Source: Winslowiella toletana (GTDB lineage Bacteria; Pseudomonadota; Gammaproteobacteria; Enterobacterales; Enterobacteriaceae). Taken from it: DNA of 64,000 bases. Below, one piece after another: positions 28,779 through 38,949 of this stretch. Each line of letters starts with the position of its first letter. The stretch's first letter is position 1. The notes beneath the pieces are model-generated. The model had not been told where the DNA came from. It did no database searches and worked only from the letters and a program-made list of their open reading frames with translations. A program made the translations under genes and the position numbers. The DNA lies in assembly GCF_017875465.1 (NCBI RefSeq), contig NZ_JAGGMQ010000001.1, positions 4,774,001-4,838,000 on the forward strand, read 5' to 3'.

Positions 28779-29708
28779 ATGATGGAAAACCTTAATCGCA
28801 TGGCGGTGTTTGCCACCGTGGTCAGTGAAGGCTCTCTGGCCGCCGCCGGACGTCGGCTGGGCATTTCGGCATCGGCGGTCAGCCAGCATTTACGTCAGCT
28901 GGAGACGGCGGTCGGGGTACCACTGCTGCACCGTTCTACCCGCAAGCTAACCCTGACTGATGCTGGTGCAGCATTCTTCCCCGGTTGCGAAGCGATGCTT
29001 GGCAGCGCCCGTGAGGCGGAACAGCGGCTGGCGGAGATGCGTGATACCCTCAGCGGTGAGCTGCGAATCTCTTCCACCGTCGGCATCGGCGGGAAACCGC
29101 TGTGCGAAGCGCTGACGCCATTACTGCAACAACATCCCGGCCTGCAGTTACGGATTATCGCCACCGATCAGGTGCTGGATATGATTGAACACCGTATCGA
29201 TATTGCGCTGCGGGTGAATCGCCAGCTCAACGACACCACCATTATTGCCCATCAGTTAGTAGCGTGGCCGCTGGTGGTTTGCGCATCACCACGCTATCTT
29301 TCGCTGCATGGCGTGCCGGAAACGCCCGAAGATCTGATTGCTCATCGCTGGATCACTGGTATGCCTGCCAGCGGTGTTAACGCACGCAATATAGAACTTC
29401 ATCATAGTCATTATCCTGCGGTACGTCTGCGTATCGCCGAAGGGCAGGTGATAAGCGACAGTATGTCGGTGATCCGCGACTTTACCCTTGCCGGACAGGG
29501 CATTTCGCTGCAACCGCTCTATGAGATTCAGGATAAATTGCGGAGTGGCGAACTGATGCTGTTACTGCCGGAGTGGCGTCCGGCATCGCTGAGACTAACG
29601 GCGCTAACCCTCGAGCGGGTGCTGCCGGAGAAAACCCGTCAGGCGCTCCAGGTATTGCGTGACTATTTCCAGCGAATTGACGCCGCAACACTTGCGGAAC
29701 GCGGCTAA
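28779..29708 (+). CDS. LysR-family transcriptional regulator
   Basis: 309 residues starting MMENLNRMAVFATVVSEG. Winged HTH in residues 8-65 (AAAGRRLGISASAVSQHLRQLE) and a PBP-like effector domain of the CrgA/DhcR-like group often controlling quinone or aldehyde responses. Open frame extends upstream, but the added residues are not LysR-like. Probable regulator of the divergent NmrA-like oxidoreductase. Ends 41 bases before ydhL. Confidence 0.83.
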   Translation: MMENLNRMAVFATVVSEGSLAAAGRRLGISASAVSQHLRQLETAVGVPLLHRSTRKLTLTDAGAAFFPGCEAMLGSAREAEQRLAEMRDTLSGELRISSTVGIGGKPLCEALTPLLQQHPGLQLRIIATDQVLDMIEHRIDIALRVNRQLNDTTIIAHQLVAWPLVVCASPRYLSLHGVPETPEDLIAHRWITGMPASGVNARNIELHHSHYPAVRLRIAEGQVISDSMSVIRDFTLAGQGISLQPLYEIQDKLRSGELMLLLPEWRPASLRLTALTLERVLPEKTRQALQVLRDYFQRIDAATLAERG

Positions 29709-29749
29709 GCGATCTTCAATAGAGTCTGCGCTGTTATTCAGGAGTTCAG

Positions 29750-29989
29750 GTGGCCGAGCAACTCGAGTTTTTCCCGGTTCCCAGCCCATGCCGGAGTATA
29801 TGCCAGTCAGATGAGCGCGGTTACTGCCGTGGCTGTATGCGTAGCCGTGACGAGCGTTTTAACTGGATGAAGTTCAGTGATGCACAAAAACGCGAGGTGC
29901 TGCGTCTGTGCCGTCAGCGTTTCCTGCGTCTGCAGCGCGGCGGAAAAAATGATTTGCCGGACGAACCCGAACAGCCGTCATTGTTTTAG
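29750..29989 (+). CDS. ydhL: DUF1289 protein YdhL
   Basis: 79 residues with a GTG start preceded by AGGAG. The N-terminal Cys cluster CRSICQSDERGYCRGCMRSRDE suggests a small metal (zinc or iron-sulfur) site. The sequence MAEQLEFFPV to EQPSLF at the end matches E. coli YdhL. Function unknown in all species. It is followed by ydhF 75 bases downstream in the same direction. Confidence 0.9.
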   Translation: MAEQLEFFPVPSPCRSICQSDERGYCRGCMRSRDERFNWMKFSDAQKREVLRLCRQRFLRLQRGGKNDLPDEPEQPSLF

Positions 29990-30064
29990 CGCCGGTTTTT
30001 TCTCTGCTGACCGGTATATACTGATGCGCAATTCCGTTTCAGTTAACTACGCAGGGAGAACAGC

Positions 30065-30961
30065 ATGCTACAACGTCTGCAGATTGCACCACAGGGGCCG
30101 GAATTTTCACGTCTGGTGATGGGTTACTGGCGCCTGATGGACTGGGGAATGACGCCGCAGCAGCGCGTGACTTTTATTGAACAGCATCTAGAGCTGGGGA
30201 TCACCACCACTGACCACGCCGATATCTATGGCGACTACCAGTGTGAAGCCGCCTTCGGTGAAGCGCTGCGACTGGTGCCGTCTCTGCGGCAGAAGCTGGA
30301 GCTGGTGACCAAATGCGGTATCGCCACTACCGCGAATCCTGACCATAAAATCGGTCATTACATTACCGAAAGCCGGCATATTCTGCACAGTGCAGAAAAC
30401 TCACTGCGTTATTTCAACACTGATTATCTTGATCTGCTGCTGATCCATCGTCCCGATCCGCTAATGGATGCCGATGAGATCGCCGAAGCCTTTATCGCGC
30501 TGCATCAGAGCGGCAAAGTGCGCCATTTTGGCGTATCAAACTTTACTCCGGCGCAGTTCTCGCTGCTGCAATCCCGTCTGCCATTTACCCTTGCTACTAA
30601 TCAGCTGGAGATTTCGCCGCTGCATCAGCCGTTACTGCTTGATGGTTCGCTGGACCAGTGTCAGCAGCTGCGGATTAAACCGATGGCGTGGTCCTGCCTC
30701 GGTGGCGGCGAACTGTTTACCGCCGCGCAATATCAGCCGTTGCGTGATGAACTGACAGCGGTCATGGATGAAACCGCGGCGGATAATATCTTGCAGGTGG
30801 TCTATGCCTGGGTGATGCGTCTGCCGTCACAACCTTTGCCGATTATCGGTTCGGGGAAAATTGACCGGGTGCGCGCGGCAGTGCGGGCAACGGAAATTAC
30901 GCTTACCCGCCAGCAGTGGTTCCGTATTCGCAAAGCCGCGCTTGGTTACGATGTGCCGTAA
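30065..30961 (+). CDS. ydhF: Aldo/keto reductase YdhF
   Basis: 298 residues of the AKR superfamily, (beta/alpha)8 barrel using NADPH. The conserved TTDHADIYGDYQCE contains the Asp and the catalytic Tyr; a Lys in LVTKCGI and His in LLIHRPDPL complete the tetrad. C-terminal IIGSGKIDRV binds the cofactor phosphate. The substrate is unknown. Neighbouring sodC and ydhL reproduce the E. coli cluster. Confidence 0.93.
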   Translation: MLQRLQIAPQGPEFSRLVMGYWRLMDWGMTPQQRVTFIEQHLELGITTTDHADIYGDYQCEAAFGEALRLVPSLRQKLELVTKCGIATTANPDHKIGHYITESRHILHSAENSLRYFNTDYLDLLLIHRPDPLMDADEIAEAFIALHQSGKVRHFGVSNFTPAQFSLLQSRLPFTLATNQLEISPLHQPLLLDGSLDQCQQLRIKPMAWSCLGGGELFTAAQYQPLRDELTAVMDETAADNILQVVYAWVMRLPSQPLPIIGSGKIDRVRAAVRATEITLTRQQWFRIRKAALGYDVP

Positions 30962-31049
30962 AGAAACGCAAATCGTCACCTTTTATTGTCTGTAATGCGA
31001 AAAAGCGACCAGACTTAGTGGGTCTGGAAAACAACGCAAAGGAGTTACG

Positions 31050-31571
31050 ATGAAAGGTTACGGTTTAGCAGCACTGACGCTGCTGGCATGCGGTTTTGCG
31101 CAGGCCGCCAGCGAACAGGTTGAACTGCACGAAGCGACTAAGCAGGGGACTGGCCCGTCCATCGGTCAGGTAACGATCAGTGAAACGCCGTGGGGACTGG
31201 AATTTACGCCGAATCTGCACGGGCTGCCGCCAGGCATACACGGTTTCCATGTGCATGCCAAAGGCAGTTGTGACGCCGCCACCACTGACGGTAAAACAGT
31301 AGCCGCTGGCGCAGCGGGCGGACATCTTGATCCATCCCATAGCGGCAAACATCTCGGGCCTTATCAGAACGGCCATTTAGGCGACTTACCGGCGCTGTTT
31401 GTCACTACCGATGGCAAAGCAACTTATCCGCTACTGGCGCCACGGATAAAAAAACTGTCTGAGATTTCCGGCAAGGCGTTGATGGTGCATGTCGGTGGTG
31501 ATAACCATGCCGATATGCCAAAACCGCTCGGTGGCGGCGGTGACCGCTTTGCCTGCGGTGTGATTAAGTAA
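31050..31571 (+). CDS. sodC: Cu/Zn superoxide dismutase (periplasmic)
   Basis: 173 residues with a signal peptide cut after AQA (about residue 19). Copper and zinc ligands are in FHVHAKGSCD, GGHLDPSHSGKHLGPYQNGHLGD and MVHVGGDNHAD; the disulfide Cys residues are in GSCD and ACGVIK. Protects periplasmic targets from superoxide, including host-derived bursts. It is preceded by ydhF. Confidence 0.95.
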   Translation: MKGYGLAALTLLACGFAQAASEQVELHEATKQGTGPSIGQVTISETPWGLEFTPNLHGLPPGIHGFHVHAKGSCDAATTDGKTVAAGAAGGHLDPSHSGKHLGPYQNGHLGDLPALFVTTDGKATYPLLAPRIKKLSEISGKALMVHVGGDNHADMPKPLGGGGDRFACGVIK

Positions 31572-31573
31572 TC

Positions 31574-31601
31574 AACAGGCGCTGGCCAGCCAGCGCCTGT
31601 T
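31574..31601 (+). terminator. Perfect hairpin after sodC
   Basis: AACAGGCGCTGG-CCAG-CCAGCGCCTGTT, a 12-bp perfect stem three bases after the sodC stop. No T-tract follows, so termination may be partial or the hairpin may only stabilise the end. Confidence 0.6.
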
Positions 31602-31802
31602 AACCCATTCATTCTCTCCGCTTCCTGCCAGACCGCCACGCCTGATATTGCTGCGCCGAAAAAAAGTGTGGCAGCATACCCTCTGCTGGCTGCAATAATG
31701 CGTGCTTACTCGAAATTTATACACTCTTTCGCGTGTCTGTTAGCTCAGAATTTGTATTTTGTCCTGTAAACTCGCAGAATAGTCTAGAATCAGGCTTGAT
31801 AG

Positions 31803-31814
31803 CTAGCAAGCTAA
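31803..31814 (+). promoter_or_regulatory. SlyA operator at slyA
   Basis: CTAGCAAGCTAA differs by one base from the SlyA consensus TTAGCAAGCTAA and lies 16 bases before the slyA start. This would allow autoregulation as in Salmonella. Confidence 0.75.
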
Positions 31815-31829
31815 TTATAAGGAGATGAA

Positions 31830-32267
31830 ATGGATACGCCACTAGGAACGGACCTGGCACGATTGGTGCGCATATGGCGCGCTTTGATTGATCAACGGCT
31901 TAAGCCATTAGAGCTGACGCAGACCCATTGGGTCACGCTGCATAATATTCATCAGTTGCCGCCGGAGCAGTCGCAAATTCAGCTGGCGAAGGCAATTGGT
32001 ATTGAGCAACCCTCGCTGGTCAGAACGCTGGATCAGCTTGAGGAGAAAGGGCTAATCACCCGCTGTACCTGTGTCAACGATCGTCGTGCCAAACGCATTA
32101 AACTGACGAAAGAAGCGGAACCGATTATCAGTGAGGTGGAGCATGTTATTGACGCCACTCGCGATGATATTCTGGCCGGTATTTCAGGTCAGGAGATCGA
32201 TCAACTGGTCACGCTGATTGCGCGACTGGAGAAGAATATTCTCGAACTGCATCACAAAGCAGAATAA
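31830..32267 (+). CDS. slyA: MarR-family regulator SlyA
   Basis: 145 residues, winged HTH of the MarR group, with conserved [38 protein letters not shown]. SlyA counters H-NS silencing of acquired genes and, in plant pathogens of this order, controls virulence traits. An ATG five bases before (31825) stops after six codons, so 31830 ([13 protein letters not shown]) is the start, with AAGGAG upstream. Convergent with slyB. Confidence 0.95.
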   Translation: MDTPLGTDLARLVRIWRALIDQRLKPLELTQTHWVTLHNIHQLPPEQSQIQLAKAIGIEQPSLVRTLDQLEEKGLITRCTCVNDRRAKRIKLTKEAEPIISEVEHVIDATRDDILAGISGQEIDQLVTLIARLEKNILELHHKAE

Positions 32268-32280
32268 CCGGTAAATCTGA

Positions 32281-32310
32281 AAACCGGCGTGTTCGACGCC
32301 GGTTTTTTTT
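32281..32310 (+). terminator. Terminator of slyA
   Basis: AAACCGGCGT-GTTC-GACGCCGGTTTTTTTT: nine to ten-bp stem and eight T. It may also serve the convergent slyB. Confidence 0.93.
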
Positions 32311-32318
32311 CGTGCAGA

Positions 32319-32786
32319 TTAACGTGGGGAGACGGTAACCTGACTGCCGTTGGAAGCCAAAGTGACACGCTGGCCCACAGCATAACGACTGGCGGCCTGT
32401 TTCTGCACCACCATGATAGTATTGCCATCATCCTTACGGATTTCCAGCTCCACACCATCGGCCTTATTCACCGCGCCCTGTACGCCCTGACCCGCCACGC
32501 CACCGAGCACCGCGCCACCAGCCGTGGCCAGACTGCGTCCGCTGCCGCCGCCAATGGTGTTACCGAGGAAGCCGCCAAGCACCGCGCCACCGATGGCGCC
32601 AATCACGTTGTTCTCATCGCCACCCTGAATTTTCACCGGGCGCACGGAAACCAGCGTACCGTAAGTCACATTTTGTACCTGTTTGGCTTCAGACGCGCTA
32701 TATACGTCACCGGAAAGGGTATCCGTATTGGTACATCCAGCCAGCGTCATCCCGGCTAATGCCACGATAAATAAACGCTTGATCAT
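32319..32786 (-). CDS. slyB: Outer membrane lipoprotein SlyB
   Basis: 155 residues with lipobox LAGC (Cys18) and a glycine-zipper region (GAIGGAVLGGFLGNTIGGG, about residues 63-100), typical of the Rickettsia 17-kDa antigen family. SlyB is PhoPQ-regulated in E. coli and supports outer membrane integrity under stress. It is next to slyA, as in E. coli. Confidence 0.95.
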   Translation of the reverse strand: MIKRLFIVALAGMTLAGCTNTDTLSGDVYSASEAKQVQNVTYGTLVSVRPVKIQGGDENNVIGAIGGAVLGGFLGNTIGGGSGRSLATAGGAVLGGVAGQGVQGAVNKADGVELEIRKDDGNTIMVVQKQAASRYAVGQRVTLASNGSQVTVSPR

Positions 32787-33071
32787 TGTGGAGCTCCTTA
32801 TTACTCAGTTGCTGCGCAAAAGCGGCAGCGATAGACAACCATAGTATATGGCACAAGTCCGGCCTGATGCGGATTTTAGTCGAAAAAGGCGACGCGCGCA
32901 GCATACCGGAGGGCGAGTAAACAAAAAAGCAATGACAATGGCGCGCGTCAGGATTATGACGAAAAAGCGTTACTCGCTTCAAAAAACAACAATTAATCAT
33001 AGAATTACAGCGGCGTTTTTGCCAGGCTGCATTATATGCCCGCGAATGTGGCGCGAAACTAAGGCAATAAA

Positions 33072-34193
33072 ATGAAATCAGGACGTTATATCGGTGTGAT
33101 GTCCGGCACCAGCCTCGATGGTGTTGATGTCGTGCTGGCGGCTATTGACCAGCGTATGGTCGCGCAACAGGCAAGCTATACCCATCCGATTCCGGCCGAT
33201 CTGCGTCAGCAGGTGCTGGCGATCTGCCAGGGGCAAACTCTTACCCTGTCACAGCTGGGTCAGCTGGATACCCGGCTGGGCCGCCTGTTTGCCGAAGCGG
33301 TGCTGGCCCTGATGCAACAGCAGGGGCTGGAAGCATCTGATGTCACCGCCATTGGCTGCCATGGTCAGACCGTCTGGCACGAACCGCTGGGCGATGCGCC
33401 AAATACCCTGCAGATTGGTGATAATAATCAGATCGCTGCCGCCACCGGGATCACCGTGGTGGGCGATTTCCGTCGTCGTGATATGGCGCTGGGGGGGCAG
33501 GGTGCGCCGCTGGTGCCGGCATTCCATCAGGCCCTGCTGATGCACGCTACCGAACGACGGATGGTGCTGAATATTGGCGGTATCGCTAACCTTTCGCTGC
33601 TGATCCCCGATATGCCGGTGCGTGGCTACGATACCGGCCCTGGCAATATGCTGATGGATGCGTGGATCTGGCGTCAGCGCGGCAAGGGCTACGATAAGGA
33701 TGGCGCCTGGGGCAGCAGCGGCAAAGTGGTGTTGCCGCTGTTGCAGTCGATGCTCGCTGATCCCTGGTTTGCGCGTCCGGCGCCGAAAAGCACCGGCCGT
33801 GAATATTTCAATCTCAGCTGGGTTGAGAAGCAGTTGCAGGCGTTTCCGGCGCTGGCGCCACAGGATGTGCAGGCGACGCTGGTGGAGCTTAGCGCCACCA
33901 CCATCGCCGAACAGGTGCTGCTGAGTGGCGGCTGCGATCGTCTGATGGTGTGCGGCGGCGGCAGCCGCAATCCGCTGCTGATGGCGCGGATCGCCGCACT
34001 GCTGGCAGGCACTGAGGTGATCACCACCGATCAGCTGGGGATCAGCGGCGACGATATGGAAGGACTGGCGTTTGCCTGGCTGGCGTATCGCACTTTATCG
34101 GGGCAGCCGGGCAATCTGCCCTCGGTCACCGGCGCCAGTGAGGCCTCGGTATTAGGGGCAATTTATCCCGCCAATCGCCGCGCATCACACTAA
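33072..34193 (+). CDS. anmK: Anhydro-N-acetylmuramic acid kinase
   Basis: 373 residues of the ASKHA fold. [13 protein letters not shown] near the N terminus is the phosphate-binding and catalytic loop, and the [12 protein letters not shown] segment binds ATP. It phosphorylates 1,6-anhydro-MurNAc during peptidoglycan recycling, giving MurNAc-6-phosphate. mliC follows at 13 bases, so the two are cotranscribed. Confidence 0.95.
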   Translation: MKSGRYIGVMSGTSLDGVDVVLAAIDQRMVAQQASYTHPIPADLRQQVLAICQGQTLTLSQLGQLDTRLGRLFAEAVLALMQQQGLEASDVTAIGCHGQTVWHEPLGDAPNTLQIGDNNQIAAATGITVVGDFRRRDMALGGQGAPLVPAFHQALLMHATERRMVLNIGGIANLSLLIPDMPVRGYDTGPGNMLMDAWIWRQRGKGYDKDGAWGSSGKVVLPLLQSMLADPWFARPAPKSTGREYFNLSWVEKQLQAFPALAPQDVQATLVELSATTIAEQVLLSGGCDRLMVCGGGSRNPLLMARIAALLAGTEVITTDQLGISGDDMEGLAFAWLAYRTLSGQPGNLPSVTGASEASVLGAIYPANRRASH

Positions 34194-34206
34194 CGAGGAG
34201 TTACCG

Positions 34207-34527
34207 ATGAAAAAGTGCCTGATCATCGCCACTGCATTATCCACCTTATCGGGCTGCGGCCTGTTATCACAGCCACAGGGCGATCAGATTCAAACGCTGC
34301 ACTACCGCTGTGGCACTCTGCCGCTGACCGTTAAGCTGAATAACAGCCAGCAGCAGGTGAGCCTGATTATGGACGGCACGCCATTAACCCTGAAGCAGCA
34401 ACCCGCCGCCTCCGGCACGCGTTACAGTGACGGTAACTATGTGTTCTGGTCAAAGGGCGAGGGCGCCTTTATCGAACGCAACGACAAAATTATCGTCGAT
34501 GATTGTCAGCTGCAATCGGGCAGTTAA
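34207..34527 (+). CDS. mliC: C-type lysozyme inhibitor lipoprotein MliC (YdhA)
   Basis: 106 residues with lipobox LSGC (Cys17) and an MliC beta-barrel domain (residues about 30-100), including YSDGNYVFWSKGEGAF that supplies the conserved Ser and Lys that enter the lysozyme active site. Anchored to the outer membrane and protects peptidoglycan from host lysozyme. Preceded by a GAGGAG ribosome site just after anmK. Confidence 0.92.
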   Translation: MKKCLIIATALSTLSGCGLLSQPQGDQIQTLHYRCGTLPLTVKLNNSQQQVSLIMDGTPLTLKQQPAASGTRYSDGNYVFWSKGEGAFIERNDKIIVDDCQLQSGS

Positions 34528-34595
34528 CTCGTTGAAGTTCATCAGGGTGAAGCGCACAATGGCTTTACCCTTTTTTATTGCCAGAAACCTTTTCT

Positions 34596-35252
34596 ATGAC
34601 CGATAGCGATAACCTGCAACAGATTGCCCATCTGCGTCGTGAATATACGCGTGGTGGTTTGCGCCGTAAGGATCTGCCAGAGCAACCACTGGATCTGTTT
34701 GAACACTGGCTGCGTCAGGCCTGTGACGCGCAATTGCCCGATCCGACCGCGATGAGCGTGGCCACCGTCGACCAGCACGGCCAGCCTTATCAGCGTATCG
34801 TGCTGCTGAAACACTATGATCAGCAGGGCATGGTGTTTTACACCAACCTCGGCAGCCGCAAAGCGCAGCAGCTGGAACATAATCCGCGTATCAGCCTGCT
34901 GTTTCCGTGGCATATGCTGGAGCGCCAGGTGATGGTGCTGGGCAGCGTGGAGAAACTGTCACCGCTGGAAGTGCTGAAATATTTCCACAGTCGCCCGCGC
35001 GACAGCCAGATTGGCGCCTGGGTCTCGCAACAGTCGAGCCGTATTTCAGCGCGCGGCGTACTGGAGAGCAAATTCCTCGAACTGAAACAGAAGTTTTTGC
35101 AGGGTGAGATCCCACTGCCGAGTTTCTGGGGCGGATTCCGCATCAAAATTGATTCGATGGAGTTCTGGCAGGGGGGCGAACACCGCCTGCACGATCGCTT
35201 CTTCTATCAGCGTGACGGTGAAGGCTGGAAAATCGACCGACTGGCGCCGTAA
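34596..35252 (+). CDS. pdxH: Pyridoxine/pyridoxamine 5'-phosphate oxidase
   Basis: FMN enzyme making pyridoxal 5'-phosphate. The ATG at 34596 ([18 protein letters not shown]) gives 218 residues, the same as E. coli; a frame six codons longer has no conserved residues. FMN-binding [10 protein letters not shown] and C-terminal [14 protein letters not shown] are present. PLP made here serves SufS among others. tyrS and pdxY follow in the E. coli order. Confidence 0.96.
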   Translation: MTDSDNLQQIAHLRREYTRGGLRRKDLPEQPLDLFEHWLRQACDAQLPDPTAMSVATVDQHGQPYQRIVLLKHYDQQGMVFYTNLGSRKAQQLEHNPRISLLFPWHMLERQVMVLGSVEKLSPLEVLKYFHSRPRDSQIGAWVSQQSSRISARGVLESKFLELKQKFLQGEIPLPSFWGGFRIKIDSMEFWQGGEHRLHDRFFYQRDGEGWKIDRLAP

Positions 35253-35375
35253 ATTGCTGAAATACGCTGGCACTGAGCGCCGCCGCGCTTTATTCTATAA
35301 CGCATATTTTTCTTCCGCGTGCAGCGGAAAGCTGTGTACCAGCTTAGGTGCAGTCGTTTTTACATGGAGTCTTTG

Positions 35376-36647
35376 ATGGCCAGCAGTAACCTGATTAAAC
35401 AATTGCAAGAGCGGGGCCTTGTCGCCCAGGTAACGGATGAGGACGCGTTAGCAGCACGACTGGCGCAAGGGCCAATCGCACTCTATTGCGGCTTCGATCC
35501 GACCGCCGATAGCTTGCATTTGGGGCATCTGGTGCCGTTGCTTTGCCTGAAACGCTTTCAGGACGCCGGACACAAGCCTGTGGCGCTGGTCGGTGGCGCA
35601 ACCGGGCTAATTGGCGACCCAAGCTTCAAAGCAGCTGAACGCAAACTGAACACCACTGATACGGTTAATGAATGGGTCGAAAAGATTCGCCAGCAGGTTG
35701 CGCCTTTCCTCGACTTTGACCGCGGTGACAACAGCGCGATTGCCGCCAATAACTATGACTGGTTTGGCGGCATGGGCGTGCTGACCTTCCTGCGTGATAT
35801 CGGTAAGCATTTCTCGGTTAATCAGATGATTAACAAAGAAGCGGTGAAGCAGCGCCTGAATCGCGACGATCAGGGCATCTCCTTTACCGAGTTCTCCTAC
35901 AACCTGCTGCAGGGTTATGACTTTGCCTGTCTGAATGAGCGTCACAATGTGGTGCTGCAGATTGGTGGTTCCGACCAGTGGGGCAATATTACCTCCGGTA
36001 TCGATCTCACCCGTCGTCTGCATCAGAACCAGGTGTTTGGTCTGACCGTGCCGCTAATCACCAAAGCGGATGGCACCAAATTCGGTAAAACCGAAGGCGG
36101 GGCGGTCTGGCTGGATGCGAAAAAGACCAGCCCGTACAAGTTCTACCAGTTCTGGATTAACACCGCTGATGCTGATGTCTATCGCTTCCTGAAATTCTTC
36201 ACCTTTATGAGCATTGAAGAGATCAATGCGCTGGAAGCGGAAGATAAGACCAGCGGTAAAGCGCCACGCGCGCAGTATGTGCTGGCGGATCTGGTAACGC
36301 GTCTGGTACACGGTGAAGAGGGTCTGGCGGCGGCTAAACGTATTACGCAGAGCCTGTTCTCCGGCGCAATGAGTGAGATGACCGAAGCGGACTTCGAACA
36401 GCTGGCGCAGGATGGTATGCCAACCGTCACCCTGGCGGCGGAAGACGATCTGCAACAGGCGCTGGTCAATGCGGAGCTGGTGCCGTCTCGCGGTCAGGCA
36501 CGCACGATGATTGCTTCCAATGCGGTCACCGTCAACGGTGAAAAGCAGGCGGATGCCGAATACCGTTTCAGTGACAGCGACAAACTGTTTGGCCGTTTTA
36601 CCCTGTTACGCCGTGGCAAAAAGCATTACTGCCTGGTGTGCTGGTAA
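35376..36647 (+). CDS. tyrS: Tyrosyl-tRNA synthetase
   Basis: Class I synthetase of 423 residues. HIGH-type HLGH is in [11 protein letters not shown] and the KMSKS-type loop in TKFGKTEGG; a C-terminal S4-like RNA-binding domain contains [19 protein letters not shown]. The ATG at 35376 ([15 protein letters not shown]) fits E. coli TyrS; the frame is open 19 codons earlier without conservation. Essential, cytoplasmic. Confidence 0.97.
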   Translation: MASSNLIKQLQERGLVAQVTDEDALAARLAQGPIALYCGFDPTADSLHLGHLVPLLCLKRFQDAGHKPVALVGGATGLIGDPSFKAAERKLNTTDTVNEWVEKIRQQVAPFLDFDRGDNSAIAANNYDWFGGMGVLTFLRDIGKHFSVNQMINKEAVKQRLNRDDQGISFTEFSYNLLQGYDFACLNERHNVVLQIGGSDQWGNITSGIDLTRRLHQNQVFGLTVPLITKADGTKFGKTEGGAVWLDAKKTSPYKFYQFWINTADADVYRFLKFFTFMSIEEINALEAEDKTSGKAPRAQYVLADLVTRLVHGEEGLAAAKRITQSLFSGAMSEMTEADFEQLAQDGMPTVTLAAEDDLQQALVNAELVPSRGQARTMIASNAVTVNGEKQADAEYRFSDSDKLFGRFTLLRRGKKHYCLVCW

Positions 36648-36656
36648 GACTTAATC

Positions 36657-36741
36657 ATTCCCGGGGCGGGGGATATCCTCCCTCGCCCTGAAGCCGGACA
36701 CTCCGGCATTTAACTGGCAAGGCTGTGCAGGTCCCCCGATA
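36657..36741 (+). other. Structured GC-rich leader between tyrS and pdxY
   Basis: Two inverted repeats: an imperfect one, GGGCGGGGGA/TCCTCCCTCGCCC (36664-36689), and GCCGGA-CAC-TCCGGC (36693-36707). No T-tract follows either. Could be a tyrS end or a leader structure of pdxY. Confidence 0.35.
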
Positions 36742-37602
36742 ATGAAAAATATCCTTTCTATCCAGTCGCATGTGGTGTTCGGACATGCTGGCAATAGCGC
36801 GTCTGAATTTCCTATGCGGCGTATGGGCGCAAACGTTTGGCCTCTGAATACCGTGCAGTTTTCCAACCATACGCAGTATGGTCACTGGACCGGCGCGGTG
36901 ATGCCGGCATCCCATCTGACCGATATTGTGAAAGGCATTGCGGATATCGATCGGCTGAAAACCTGTGATGCGGTGCTGAGCGGCTATCTTGGCTCTGGTG
37001 AACAGGGCGAGCATATTCTGCAAATCGTCAACCAGGTGAAAGCGGCCAATCCTGATGCCTGGTATTTTTGCGATCCGGTGATGGGCCATCCGGAAAAGGG
37101 CTGTATCGTGGCGCCGGGCGTGGCGGAGTTCCACTGTAAATACGCGTTGCCTGCCAGCGATATAATTGCGCCGAACCTGCTGGAACTGGAAATGCTGAGC
37201 GGCAAAAGCGTGGCCAGCGTGGAAGAGGCAGTATCTGCAGCGCGCGAACTGATTGCCGTCGGCCCGAAAGTGGTGCTGGTGAAGCATCTGGCACGTGCCG
37301 GTTATCGCAGTGATCGCTTTGAGATGCTGCTCATCACCGCTGATGAAGCGTTCCATATCAGCCGTCCGCTGGTGGATTTTGGCGTGCGTCAGCCGGTAGG
37401 CGTGGGTGATCTGACCAGCGGTCTGCTGCTGGTCGATCTGCTGCATAAGATGCCACTGCAACAGGCGCTGGAGCATGTTACCGCCGCCGTGTATGAAGTG
37501 ATGATTAAAACCCATGAAATGGGTGAGTATGAGTTACAGCTGGTCGCGGCGCAGGAGGGGATTGCTCATCCTCAGCAGCACTTTGCGGCAGTGAAGCTGT
37601 AA
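36742..37602 (+). CDS. pdxY: Pyridoxal kinase PdxY
   Basis: 286 residues of the ribokinase fold, salvage kinase for pyridoxal. Conserved [13 protein letters not shown] near the N terminus, the SGYLGSGEQ block and the ATP/anion hole [11 protein letters not shown] with catalytic Asp. Ribosome site is weak (AGGT 10 bases upstream). Last gene of the syntenic block before the accessory region. Confidence 0.95.
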   Translation: MKNILSIQSHVVFGHAGNSASEFPMRRMGANVWPLNTVQFSNHTQYGHWTGAVMPASHLTDIVKGIADIDRLKTCDAVLSGYLGSGEQGEHILQIVNQVKAANPDAWYFCDPVMGHPEKGCIVAPGVAEFHCKYALPASDIIAPNLLELEMLSGKSVASVEEAVSAARELIAVGPKVVLVKHLARAGYRSDRFEMLLITADEAFHISRPLVDFGVRQPVGVGDLTSGLLLVDLLHKMPLQQALEHVTAAVYEVMIKTHEMGEYELQLVAAQEGIAHPQQHFAAVKL

Positions 37603-37611
37603 AACGCTTGC

Positions 37612-37632
37612 GGGGCTGGCGCCGCCAGCCCC
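37612..37632. terminator. Hairpin between pdxY and the chaperone gene
   Basis: GGGGCTGGC-GCC-GCCAGCCCC, a perfect 9-bp GC stem between two convergent genes. T-tract absent. Confidence 0.55.
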
Positions 37633-37638
37633 CTGATC

Positions 37639-38049
37639 TCAGGCCATCTCACGCTGACTGGCCGCTGACACCACGCCAACCAGACGATTCGCTTTATCCA
37701 CCAGACGATCAAACAGGGCGATTAGCGCTGGTGTGTCAAGCTGCACAAAACGTTCCCGACTCCAGAGTATCAGCGTGCGGTTTTCGCCGAGCACCGCCAG
37801 CGAGATGGCTGGCGTCGGCTGTTCGACACTGTTTTCCGCCAGTAACCGCCAGGGAAGCGATTCATCCATCTGTGCCGGTAAAGCGCCGAGGCTGGCGACC
37901 ATCAGCAGTTCCTGACTCTCCAGCGGCGTAAACTGGATTTGCAGGTGGGCAAAGTCGACCTTAATCGCCTGACCAGCGCCAATCGCTGGCGCTGTGACGT
38001 TAAGGTGGCGTAACAGTGGCTGCATCAGCCGCGCAAAAGTGCTGCTCAT
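37639..38049 (-). CDS. Putative type III secretion chaperone, CesT/Tir family
   Basis: 136 residues, small, acidic and without signal peptide: MSSTFARLMQPLLRHLNV at the start, a beta region IQFTPLESQELLMVASLG and PWRLLAENSV, then ALFDRLVDKANRLVG as last helix. This helix-strand-helix order and the LLxxN pattern are those of class I effector chaperones. The frame is open further upstream, but that part overlaps the effector gene; GGGGAG lies seven bases before 38049, and an ATG one codon earlier is also possible. Its start overlaps or abuts the effector stop (38054), so the two are an operon. Weak similarity only; family call from pattern. Confidence 0.7.
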   Translation of the reverse strand: MSSTFARLMQPLLRHLNVTAPAIGAGQAIKVDFAHLQIQFTPLESQELLMVASLGALPAQMDESLPWRLLAENSVEQPTPAISLAVLGENRTLILWSRERFVQLDTPALIALFDRLVDKANRLVGVVSAASQREMA

Positions 38050-38053
38050 CATT

Positions 38054-38920
38054 CTACTCCCCATCAGTGTTACGCAGATGCTGGCGCGCCAGCTGGGTGC
38101 CGTACGCCTGGCGCTCATACTCTTCGCGGTTGGCGACATTTTCATGCACCTCCTGCGAATTATCGCGGTTCTGGTAGCGTACGTCGAGATTAACCATGCC
38201 GTGGTTGCGTTCAAATAAGCGCACGCGGGATGGATCGGCCAGCGCCTGCTCATAACCCGGCGTCTGCTTACGCTGGTTAATATGCGCGATTCGCTCCTCA
38301 CTAAGTGGTGTGATTTCACCCATTTGATCGAGTTCCATCTTCGGTGGCATACCTGGCATATGGATATCCAGCGGCCTGCTGGTATCTGGTTGAAATTGCG
38401 CGTTATTCATCAGATGCGCGCGGGCGAAGACTGGCCAGGCGTCGACGACCACCGCTTCGCCAGGCATACGCAGGTCGCCAATAACATTAAACTGATGATC
38501 CGGGTTATTTGCCGCCGCATAAGTTGCTATCGGGCGATCCAGCTCCATCGCGGAAAGATATGCCATCGTCAGCGCCGAGTTTTCACCGCAATTGCCGGTT
38601 TGCGCGGCGAGAGCGGATTTCACAATTGCCTGATTATCGCCGCGAAAGTCGGCATCGCGCACATGCCTGGCGGCCACTTCACGCTGATAGTTCTGGCCTC
38701 TGGTCAGCATAAACGCGCTTTTGCCGTTGCCAGGCCCGAAGCTGAGATGCTCTTTAGTGATATCAAGGACGCTTTGCGCAGTCTGCAATTCTGACATCAG
38801 GCTGGCCGACACCTCGACGGTTTCGCCGCGATGATTGCCAGGCATTGCCTGCCAGAGCTTAACGGTTTGCTGGTCGCTGCTTTTTAACAGATGCGGTGCG
38901 GCGGGAATGGCTGGGAACAT
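38054..38920 (-). CDS. Candidate type III effector with Cys-His-Asp triad
   Basis: 288 residues with no signal peptide or membrane segment. Candidate catalytic residues are Cys111 in TGNCGENSA, His142 in PDHQFNVIGDL and Asp160 in VVVDAWP, the order and spacing of papain-like/transglutaminase folds used by effectors such as the HopX (AvrPphE) group. A polar, Ser/Gln-rich N terminus (about 1-50) could serve as secretion signal and chaperone site. CGGAGAAA precedes the start. It is followed by a CesT-like chaperone and preceded by a hrp-box-like promoter, the usual arrangement of an effector-chaperone pair. The exact family and host target are unknown; no secretion apparatus is in the window. 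Confidence 0.6.
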   Translation of the reverse strand: MFPAIPAAPHLLKSSDQQTVKLWQAMPGNHRGETVEVSASLMSELQTAQSVLDITKEHLSFGPGNGKSAFMLTRGQNYQREVAARHVRDADFRGDNQAIVKSALAAQTGNCGENSALTMAYLSAMELDRPIATYAAANNPDHQFNVIGDLRMPGEAVVVDAWPVFARAHLMNNAQFQPDTSRPLDIHMPGMPPKMELDQMGEITPLSEERIAHINQRKQTPGYEQALADPSRVRLFERNHGMVNLDVRYQNRDNSQEVHENVANREEYERQAYGTQLARQHLRNTDGE

Positions 38921-38949
38921 TAATTTCTCCGTTGAACGCTTTAGTCAGC

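Noticed and set aside
38050..38319. Longer start for the chaperone gene (226 residues)
   Set aside because: The extra 90 residues are Arg/Ser-rich and lie antiparallel in frame within the effector gene's codons; the chaperone fold starts at MSSTFARL with its own ribosome site.
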